Of a DNA stretch of 8,511 bases, positions 1-5,077 are shown piece after piece; within the stretch, counting starts at the first letter, position 1, and each line of letters starts with the position of its first letter. The translations under genes and the position numbers were made by a program. Under the pieces are notes generated by a model that saw only the letters and a program-made list of their open reading frames with translations, did not search any database and was not told the origin of the DNA. The DNA is from DATMYQ01 sp035560935 (GTDB taxonomy: Bacteria; Bacillota; Negativicutes; Sporomusales; Sporomusaceae): NCBI GenBank assembly GCA_035560935.1, contig DATMYQ010000363.1:1-8511 (forward strand), in the 5' to 3' direction.

Positions 1-12
1 CCTAAAAGTCAG

Positions 13-1701
13 TTAAAAGGTGATGGCGGCGGAAACGTTCAAAGCCCGGCTCAATTCTTTCAATGGGACCATTAACTGGCCGTTGCTGAAATAGGGCGCC
101 TGGGGCAGCGGTATTTTTTTGCCGTTTACAGCCAGTTCCGCTTTGCCGGCCGTTATCACTGCCGTATTTTTACCCAACGAATAAGTCAGCGTTTGGCCGC
201 TACCGGTATTGTCCATACGGGCCCGGAACGCGTCGGCGGCGGAAAGTGCCGGGATGAACAGGGTGGAGCCGGCCTTGGTTTTGAACAGAGCTGCCGGTTG
301 CGGCATGATGATTTTTCGGTTATTGAGTGAAAGGGTGGTACTGCCGTTGTTGGCCCGCAGTGTTTGGGGAACCGGTTTGCTTTTGGGAGCCAGTTCGTCA
401 AACAACGTTTTGGCAATGCGGTTCTCGACAGCGTAGAAGGGGGCGGAGTCCTTGTATTCGCCGCCGTTGATCAGGAAGGCGATGCCGAACCGGCTGTCGG
501 AGTCAAAATAGGCGTCACCGATTAGTCCGTAGGCTTCGGCGGAGTGGCCGCTCAGCCGCCGGCCGGGCACCAGATCGTCCGTAACATGGATTTGCAGACC
601 TTTTTGGCGATAAAAGCCATCCATACCGTTACCGGACCAATGCAACTGGTCCATGAGATCGACGGTTTCCTTTTTCAACAGGCGGACATTCTGAAAAGCG
701 CCGCCGTTCATATGAGCCAGCATAAACCGCGATAAGTCACTGATGCTGATATGAACACCGCCGGCTGGTGACCAGCCCAAGGCACTGCCGCGGGCAGCGT
801 CAATCTGCAGCGGCGTGGGTTTTTGACCCTGAAAATCGTCGCGCATCGGCAGAAAATGCGACAAATCGGCGGTGGGGCGGTATAAAACGGCGATGTTTTG
901 CCAACGGTCAACGTCGGCGGGATCAAAACCGGCGTCCAGCGACAGGGGGCGGAAAATATGATTGCGGCAGTAGCTTTCAAAGCGTTCACCGGACAGGGCT
1001 TCCACCAAAGAACCGACGATGCCGGTCCCCAGATTGGAATAGCGGAACTGGGTGCCGGGGGGATAGTCGGCGAAAGTGGCCGGGGTGAAGGCGCTGCCGT
1101 CCGGCGTCAGCAGCTCGCGCAGAGTGACGATTTTTAACTGCTCCGGGTCGTTTTCCACCAGCTGGTTATATTCGCCGTTATCCGTAATACTGGAGGTATG
1201 GGTCAGCAACTGGCGAAAGGTGATTTTTTCGTCGGGATACGACGGATTACGGACCGGATAGCCAAGGTAGCGGCTGATATCGTCATCCAGTTGAAATTTT
1301 CCCTGCTCGTACAATTGCAGCAGTGCGGTGGCGGTGAACATTTTAGAAATGGAGGCGGCACGAAAAATGGTATTTTCCGTCACCGGCCGCTGGCTGCGCA
1401 GGTCGGCCCAGCCATAGCCCCGGGTCCAGAGAATTTTGTCTCCCTGAAATGCGGCGGCCGACAGTCCCGCCAGATGAGCGTCTTTCATAATGGACAGCAG
1501 CTTTTGATCCAGTGGCGAGCGGGTGGTTGCCGCCGGGTAGGCAGGCAGTTCCAGACCAGCCTGTTCCGTATCGGCGGACGGCGGTGACGCCTGGACGGGA
1601 ACCAGGGAGAAAATAGCGGCAAAACATAGCAGTAATGCCAGAGAAATTGAATGGGTGTAAAGAAATTTTGCGCCCGGAAGGCCAGGAATAACTTTTGGCA
1701 T
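13..1701 (-). CDS. Exported serine beta-lactamase-like hydrolase with C-terminal copper-amine-oxidase-like repeats
   Basis: A 562-residue protein of the class C beta-lactamase/penicillin-binding-protein superfamily (serine hydrolases acting on cell-wall peptides, beta-lactams or esters). Residues 1-38 form a signal peptide: hydrophobic core about 19-34, likely cleavage after VQA (38). The catalytic domain spans about 62-435, with the nucleophile motif SISK at 117-120, the YSN motif at 221-223, and GHSA at 385-388 where relatives usually have GHTG or HxG as the KTG equivalent. Residues about 455-562 resemble two tandem copy units of the copper-amine-oxidase N-terminal-like module (VNGKKIPLP, then LMVPLKELSRALNV), known as a cell-surface add-on in Firmicutes; the protein ends directly after the second copy. 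The start is supported by AGGAG 9 bases upstream of the ATG. It is a monocistronic minus-strand gene, divergent from the MORN gene. Family assignment is firm; substrate (peptidase, esterase or lactamase) is not determinable from sequence. Confidence 0.9.
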   Translation of the reverse strand: MPKVIPGLPGAKFLYTHSISLALLLCFAAIFSLVPVQASPPSADTEQAGLELPAYPAATTRSPLDQKLLSIMKDAHLAGLSAAAFQGDKILWTRGYGWADLRSQRPVTENTIFRAASISKMFTATALLQLYEQGKFQLDDDISRYLGYPVRNPSYPDEKITFRQLLTHTSSITDNGEYNQLVENDPEQLKIVTLRELLTPDGSAFTPATFADYPPGTQFRYSNLGTGIVGSLVEALSGERFESYCRNHIFRPLSLDAGFDPADVDRWQNIAVLYRPTADLSHFLPMRDDFQGQKPTPLQIDAARGSALGWSPAGGVHISISDLSRFMLAHMNGGAFQNVRLLKKETVDLMDQLHWSGNGMDGFYRQKGLQIHVTDDLVPGRRLSGHSAEAYGLIGDAYFDSDSRFGIAFLINGGEYKDSAPFYAVENRIAKTLFDELAPKSKPVPQTLRANNGSTTLSLNNRKIIMPQPAALFKTKAGSTLFIPALSAADAFRARMDNTGSGQTLTYSLGKNTAVITAGKAELAVNGKKIPLPQAPYFSNGQLMVPLKELSRALNVSAAITF

Positions 1702-1748
1702 AGCGACATCTCCTATCCTATGTAAAGGTGTTTGATCATATGCGAAAC

Positions 1749-1777
1749 ATTATATCACGGATCGGTTTAACCGGGGA
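1749..1777 (-). promoter_or_regulatory. Extended -10 promoter of the beta-lactamase-like gene
   Basis: On the minus strand a perfect TATAAT (plus-strand 1749-1754) is preceded by TG plus one base, making an extended -10 (TGATATAAT). No good -35 lies at 17 bases (1772-1777 reads TCCCCG), which an extended -10 can tolerate. Transcription would begin near 1742, giving a leader of about 41 bases that contains the AGGAG ribosome binding site. No experimental evidence; the call rests on consensus match and position. Confidence 0.55.
1763..1773. promoter_or_regulatory. Palindrome CGGTT-T-AACCG, possible operator
   Basis: A perfect inverted repeat with 5-base arms and a one-base centre lies immediately upstream of the -10 of the hydrolase gene, covering the spacer and the edge of the -35 position. 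A repressor bound here would block the promoter. The arms are short, so chance is possible; no second copy was found in the window. Confidence 0.3.
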
Positions 1778-1977
1778 TACGGAAGACAAAGAAGCAGCAT
1801 CGCTTTAAACGACGAATTTTTGCCGGGTTCACCTAAAAAAGAGGATTTTAGCGGATGAATCATTAATATTACACAAAACAAGTATGTGACGCGAAAAAAC
1901 GCACGGTGTGGTTTTCAATATTAGCGGTAAAGGGAAGAACGGAATACATTATATATTTAAATGGAACAGGAGCTGGG

Positions 1978-2949
1978 ATGATGGCGGCTGAAGCGGCAGG
2001 AAAGTCTAAAGACCAACTCAAAAAACCAAAAGTCGTTTTGGTGGCCCCCTCGCAAGTCAAAGGAGTCGACTGGGGTCTGGCTTTTTATTATTCCTTTTTG
2101 GTTATTGCCGCGATGGTTATGGTATTCTTGTTGTTCTATACGTCGGGAACCCGGGAGATCATTACCGAATATGGGAATTATGCGGGACGGGTTATTTTTG
2201 GCGTACCCAACGGTGAAGGCACGCTGAATTATAATGACGGGCGCAAATATGCCGGAGATTTTCGTTTTGGCAAACGCCATGGTACCGGAACGCTGACGCT
2301 GCCTAACGGTGATGTGTACAAAGGGGAATTTCGTCAGGATAAGGTGACGGGTCAGGGGACCCGGGTCTGGCCTGACGGGACTAAATATACCGGTGAGTTC
2401 AAGGATGGTAAGATGGATGGAAAAGGCGCGCTGGCATTGCCCGGCGGCGACCGCTATGAAGGAGATTTTACCAACGACCAGATGGAAGGACAGGGAACCT
2501 ATGTCTTGGCCAATAAAAATCAATACACCGGCAGCTTTAAAAATGGCCGGTATGAAGGTACGGGCGCCTATACCTGGGCGAATGGTGACCGGTACGAGGG
2601 AGAGTTTAAAAGAGGCAAGATGGACGGTACCGGTGTCTATACCTGGGCGAAAAACCGCTACGAAGGTGATTTTAAAAACGGTAAGTTTGACGGTAACGGA
2701 ACCAAGACCAGCAGCGACGGATCCCAGTATATTGGCGGATTCCGGGATGCCAACAAGGAAGGACAGGCGCAATACGTGTTTCCGGACGGCGATAAATATA
2801 TTGGTGAATACCGCAATGACTATCCGTACAGTCCCAATGGGAAATTCAGGATTGTCATGAACGATGGTTCGGAAACCATGGCCGCGTATACTCGTGACAA
2901 CCGCACATTCAAGTATTACATCAATCCACCGCCGGCACCGAAGAAATGA
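1978..2949 (+). CDS. Membrane-anchored MORN-repeat protein
   Basis: A protein of 323 residues. The Lys-rich N-terminus (about 1-30) is followed by one membrane segment at about 33-54; by the positive-inside rule the N-terminus is cytoplasmic and everything after it lies outside the membrane. From about residue 68 to 295 it is an array of roughly ten MORN repeats of about 23 residues with the usual YxGxF..G...GxG pattern (for example YEGEFKRGKMDGTG); one repeat is a residue short (AKNRYEG against ANGDRYEG), and the last ones diverge. The protein ends in a Pro-rich tail (PPPAPKK). MORN arrays form beta-hairpin scaffolds; in eukaryotes some bind lipids or organise membranes, but bacterial roles are mostly unknown. 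Start: AGGAG at 1968-1972 supports ATG 1978 (5-base gap) or ATG 1981 (8-base gap); the frame is open back to a GTG at 1906, which lacks a ribosome binding site. It overlaps the next gene by 4 bases. No convincing promoter was seen in the 276-base gap upstream. Confidence 0.88.
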   Translation: MMAAEAAGKSKDQLKKPKVVLVAPSQVKGVDWGLAFYYSFLVIAAMVMVFLLFYTSGTREIITEYGNYAGRVIFGVPNGEGTLNYNDGRKYAGDFRFGKRHGTGTLTLPNGDVYKGEFRQDKVTGQGTRVWPDGTKYTGEFKDGKMDGKGALALPGGDRYEGDFTNDQMEGQGTYVLANKNQYTGSFKNGRYEGTGAYTWANGDRYEGEFKRGKMDGTGVYTWAKNRYEGDFKNGKFDGNGTKTSSDGSQYIGGFRDANKEGQAQYVFPDGDKYIGEYRNDYPYSPNGKFRIVMNDGSETMAAYTRDNRTFKYYINPPPAPKK

Positions 2950-3392
2950 GCCGCAGCGGTAATCTGCCGATGGTGGTCAGTGCCTGTCTGGCGGGCGTGG
3001 CCTGCCGCTATAATCAGTCAGCTTTTCCCTGCGCGGCGGTTTTGCGGCGGATGGAAGCGGGCGGGGTATTGGCGCTTTGTCCGGAGGTTTTAGCTGGTTT
3101 GCCGACGCCACGGCCGCCGGCGGAACAACAGGGGGAATGCATTTGCACAATCGACGGCCAGGATGTGACGGCAGCGTATCGGTTAGGCGTGGAAAAGGCG
3201 ATGCAACGGGTGCGGGAGCAAAAATGCGGAGAAGCGGTGTTGAAATCGTATTCGCCGACCTGTGGTTCCGGGATGGTTTATGATGGCACATTTTCCGGAC
3301 GGTTGGTGGCTGGTGACGGGCTGTTTGCGTTGCGGCTGAAACAGGAAGGAATCCGGGTGTATACAGAAGCGGAATATGAACAAATAAAATGA
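2946..3392 (+). CDS. DUF523 family protein (TudS-like, probable Fe-S protein)
   Basis: A 148-residue cytoplasmic protein matching the DUF523 family along its whole length: SACLAGVACRYN (12-23), LCPEVLAGLPTPR (44-56), a DVTAAYRLG segment (73-81), LKSYSPTCGSG (99-109) and YDGTFSGRL (112-120). The family's three conserved cysteines correspond here to C14, C45 and C106. Characterised members (thiouracil desulfurase TudS) bind a [4Fe-4S] cluster with three cysteines and remove sulfur from thiolated pyrimidines; whether this member does the same is unknown. The ATG overlaps the MORN stop codon (ATGA), so the two are almost certainly cotranscribed and translationally coupled, which also explains the weak ribosome binding site. 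An intrinsic terminator follows 6 bases after the stop. Confidence 0.88.
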   Translation: MSRSGNLPMVVSACLAGVACRYNQSAFPCAAVLRRMEAGGVLALCPEVLAGLPTPRPPAEQQGECICTIDGQDVTAAYRLGVEKAMQRVREQKCGEAVLKSYSPTCGSGMVYDGTFSGRLVAGDGLFALRLKQEGIRVYTEAEYEQIK

Positions 3393-3398
3393 ATTGTC

Positions 3399-3420
3399 GC
3401 CCCTGACGGGGCATTTTTTT
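3399..3420 (+). terminator. Intrinsic terminator of the MORN-DUF523 operon
   Basis: GCCCC (3399-3403), loop TGAC, GGGGC (3408-3412), then one A and seven T (3414-3420). Textbook rho-independent terminator, only 6 bases after the DUF523 stop. The 5-bp stem is short but all G-C. Confidence 0.85.
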
Positions 3421-3488
3421 ATGGATAGCGAAACAGGAAATTCTGAGGTTGGAAACATGTTTTGTAATATTCCCCCATATAAAGGTCA

Positions 3489-3517
3489 TTGGCGATTTTC
3501 AGCAAAAGTGGTATACT
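3489..3517 (+). promoter_or_regulatory. Sigma-A/sigma-70 type promoter of the chemoreceptor gene
   Basis: TTGGCG (3489-3494) and TATACT (3512-3517) are separated by exactly 17 bases, five of six -10 bases matching consensus. Transcription would start near 3524, giving a leader of about 75 bases. The TTG of this -35 is also an in-frame potential start codon of a longer reading frame, which this promoter argues against. A perfect 10-base palindrome AAACATGTTT (3453-3462) lies 26 bases upstream of the -35 and could be a regulator site, with low certainty. Confidence 0.7.
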
Positions 3518-3599
3518 CAAAGCATCGATAGATTGTAGGGGTGAGGCTGACTGCTGTGGGCAAGGGCGCGGAAACTGGGACGTGAAGGAGAAATTAGTG

Positions 3600-4454
3600 A
3601 TGAATGCAAATGATCAGGCAATTTTGGACGGACTGCTGGTTACGATGCCGACGTATGGAGAGCTGGTTCCGGCCACGGACTGTTACGTGCTGGCGGATGT
3701 GGAAAAGGTATTGTATTACCGGCCGGGGACGGCGATTGACTTAAAATTGCGTCCCGGGCAGGCCGTGAGCGCCGGCATGGCCATTCATGATGTGCTGCTG
3801 CGGAAAAAGAGCATTCGGGTTATGGTTTCCCTGGAGCAGAGCAAATTCAATGTAGCCTATGTAGCGTTAGCGGTACCAATTTTTAACCCGGCGCAAGAAG
3901 TCATCGGGGTGCTGGGAGTGGGGCAGTCTTTCCAACTGGAAGCAAAGCGGGATGAACTGAAGGGCCTGGCCGGCTCGCTGCAACGCCAAATGAACAGCGC
4001 GGTAGCCACTTCCGAGGAACTGACGGCGCAAGTGGAGGAAATTGCGGCGGCCGGTCAGGTTTTGGCGAAAAACGCCGTGGCATCTCAGAATCGGATGAAG
4101 GAAACCGATGAAGTATTGACGATTATTCGTAACATTGCCAGTCAGACCAATTTGTTGGGACTGAACGCTGCCATTGAGGCCGCCAGGGTGGGCGAACTGG
4201 GCCGCGGCTTTGGCGTTGTTGCGGAAGAAATTCGCAAATTGGCCACTACCAGTGCCGATTCGATTAAAAAGATTGATGATATTATTCGCGACATTCGTGA
4301 CAGCAACCAGGGCATGGTTTCAGAAACCGGGCACATCAGCGGTTCGATCAGTCAGGTTGCGCAGGCGGTGGAACAGATGGGTGAATCGATCCAAGGAATT
4401 GGCGAGGTTGCAGGGAAAGTGGACCAATTGGCTGAGGATTTGGTGAAGCGATAG
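3600..4454 (+). CDS. Soluble methyl-accepting chemotaxis protein (YfmS-type)
   Basis: A 284-residue chemoreceptor without signal peptide or membrane segment, so a cytoplasmic sensor. Residues about 1-115 form a small sensory domain of the kind found on soluble Firmicute receptors (YYRPGTAIDLKLRPGQ at 39-54; VALAVPIFNP and VIGVLGVGQS near its end), probably PAS- or Cache-like; its ligand is unknown. Residues about 118-284 are the coiled-coil signalling domain with the conserved hairpin tip (IASQTNLLGLNAAIEAARVG at 179-198, GRGFGVVAEEIRKLA at 201-215) that contacts CheA and CheW. The length is close to Bacillus YfmS. AAGGAG (3585-3590), 9 bases before the ATG, decides the start; the frame continues upstream to 3489 but that part overlaps the promoter. 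No CheA/CheW genes lie in the window, so it must feed a system encoded elsewhere. It appears monocistronic. Confidence 0.9.
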   Translation: MNANDQAILDGLLVTMPTYGELVPATDCYVLADVEKVLYYRPGTAIDLKLRPGQAVSAGMAIHDVLLRKKSIRVMVSLEQSKFNVAYVALAVPIFNPAQEVIGVLGVGQSFQLEAKRDELKGLAGSLQRQMNSAVATSEELTAQVEEIAAAGQVLAKNAVASQNRMKETDEVLTIIRNIASQTNLLGLNAAIEAARVGELGRGFGVVAEEIRKLATTSADSIKKIDDIIRDIRDSNQGMVSETGHISGSISQVAQAVEQMGESIQGIGEVAGKVDQLAEDLVKR

Positions 4455-4530
4455 GAAACCGCCAGTCATTCAGATACGAAGAACCTCAGTGCGCTTGTGC
4501 GACGCGGAGAGGATAGGGCCTGTACATTGG

Positions 4531-4577
4531 CGCCGCCGTTCAGCTTTTAAAAAGTTGGGCGGTGGCGTTGTTTGTTG
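4531..4577 (+). terminator. 17-bp G.U-containing hairpin with U-rich tail, possible terminator of the chemoreceptor gene
   Basis: Arms 4531-4547 and 4551-4567 pair along 17 consecutive positions, 13 Watson-Crick and 4 G.U, around a three-base loop (TAA). Because the G.U pairs would be C.A mismatches on the other strand, the fold is specific to plus-strand RNA. It is followed by TTGTTTGTTG (4568-4577), an interrupted U tract. It lies 76 bases after the chemoreceptor stop. It may act as terminator or 3' stabiliser, or be the first domain of the structured region that follows. Confidence 0.5.
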
Positions 4578-4592
4578 AAAAGCGTTTGCCGT

Positions 4593-4939
4593 ATTCCTAA
4601 GAGAAGCAGGGAATCTTAATGATGCCGGCGAATAAGAATAGCAGTCAACTCCGTCCGCCGAAAGTTTGGCGGACAGGCAAGGAAGCCTTGACCGGACTTT
4701 AATGTCCGGCAATAGGAGGGAGCGTCTATGGAGAGACGGATGGATCAACCGGACAACGAACGGAAACGGAGACCGAGTATCGCCGGGAAGGAAGCCGGTG
4801 GCGAACGGGTAAGCAAGGTGGCCCCCACCTTGCTATCAAACTGCGTTGTCCCAATAAAATATTCGCAATCATCAAACAAGTCGGGAGTTTTGGAAAACGC
4901 AGCGGTGCAGCAATGTTAGAGGCGTTAGTTTTAAATAAC
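4593..4939 (+). ncRNA. Candidate structured RNA (unidentified) between chemoreceptor and HD-GYP genes
   Basis: This stretch has no convincing protein gene but carries closely packed inverted repeats: 4593-4597/4610-4614; 4653-4661/4666-4674 (GTCCGCC arms plus G.U and A-T); 4678-4682/4686-4690 (CAAGG, loop AAG); 4692-4697/4704-4709 (CCGGAC); 4723-4727/4734-4738 (CGTCT); 4781-4786/4795-4800 (CGCCGG, one G.U); 4812-4821/4825-4834 (10 bp, loop CCC). Possible long-range stems are 4751-4758 with 4844-4851 (GGACAACG), 4841-4847 with 4896-4902 (CTGCGTT) and 4896-4900 with 4922-4926 (AACGC). None of the strong hairpins is followed by a T run, so they are not terminators. I compared it by eye with riboswitch classes, tmRNA, RNase P, SRP, 6S, T-box and group I/II intron motifs and recognise none. 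Boundaries are approximate and no promoter is evident. It could be an independent RNA, a leader of the HD-GYP gene 139 bases downstream, or a decayed element. Confidence 0.45.
4728..4919 (+). CDS. Doubtful 63-residue ORF inside the structured region
   Basis: The ATG is preceded by GGAGG at 4715-4719, 8 bases away, a strong ribosome binding site. The predicted product is hydrophilic and basic-acidic at its start (MERRMDQPDNERKRR), Ser/Asn-rich later, with no signal peptide, membrane segment or motif that I recognise. The ATG falls exactly in the loop of the 4723-4738 hairpin and the frame runs through the best hairpins of the region, so the base sequence is better explained by RNA structure than by codon selection. 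Either a chance frame or a leader peptide. Confidence 0.2.
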   Translation: MERRMDQPDNERKRRPSIAGKEAGGERVSKVAPTLLSNCVVPIKYSQSSNKSGVLENAAVQQC

Positions 4940-4953
4940 CTGTGTGAAACAAT

Positions 4954-4997
4954 AAAAAAAACCGACTGTTTTTTATTTGAATACAGGATGACGTCGG
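4954..4997 (-). terminator. Possible minus-strand intrinsic terminator
   Basis: Read on the minus strand, CCGAC (4997-4993) and GTCGG (4966-4962) form a 5-bp stem, with an inner CTGT/ACAG pairing as an alternative register, and the 3' arm is followed directly by eight T (4961-4954). There is no minus-strand gene to the right for it to terminate, so either an antisense transcript of the HD-GYP gene exists or the resemblance is accidental. The loop is long (26 bases), which weakens the call. Confidence 0.25.
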
Positions 4998-5023
4998 CTT
5001 ATGGCGAAATAAATAGTTATGAT
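4994..5023 (+). promoter_or_regulatory. Weak candidate promoter of the HD-GYP gene
   Basis: TATGAT at 5018-5023 is a fair -10 and is correctly placed for a leader of about 48 bases before the ATG at 5078. The -35 (TCGGCT, 18-base spacing) matches only three positions. It is listed because no better promoter is visible between the structured region and the gene; transcription through the structured region is the alternative. Confidence 0.2.
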
Positions 5024-5077
5024 AGAACCTGAGTGCTCCTGGGCTTGCGTGTCATTTTCAGAAAAAGGAGTAGCGCT

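Noticed and set aside
1833..1851. CTAAAA/TTTTAG inverted repeat upstream of the MORN gene
   Set aside because: Short and AT-rich, not placed relative to any credible promoter element, so likely chance.
1957..2772. Long minus-strand open frame (271 codons) opposite the MORN gene
   Set aside because: It is a shadow of the repetitive MORN coding sequence; the plus-strand product has clear repeats and a ribosome binding site.
3569..3578. GCGCGGAAAC block as in c-di-GMP-II riboswitches
   Set aside because: Only this block matches; the following conserved bases and the pseudoknot partner are not present.
3553..3590. Resemblance of the chemoreceptor leader to the first half of a c-di-GMP-I riboswitch (GGGCAA, GAAA, GGGACG in order)
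   Set aside because: The bases flanking GAAA do not pair, so the tetraloop hairpin is missing, and the whole second half of the aptamer is absent before the start codon. The similarity is probably due to G-rich chance matches.
4470..4748. Minus-strand 92-codon open frame across the structured region
   Set aside because: No ribosome binding site, a composition unlike a real protein, and it merely mirrors the GC-rich hairpins.
4781..4803. SRP RNA apical loop (GGAAGGAAGC-like bases)
   Set aside because: The surrounding symmetrical and asymmetrical loops that define SRP domain IV are not formed; only the loop-like string is shared.
4496..4860. Group II intron remnant starting at GTGCGAC (4494-4502 region) with an AAGGAAGCCGG segment near 4788
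   Set aside because: No domain V hairpin with an AGC triad, no reverse transcriptase, and the internal order does not follow domain I-III. The resemblance is limited to short strings.
4951..4977. Plus-strand AT-only inverted repeat AATAAAAAA/TTTTTTATT as terminator
   Set aside because: An all-AT stem is too weak for an intrinsic terminator and the T run is part of the stem rather than following it.
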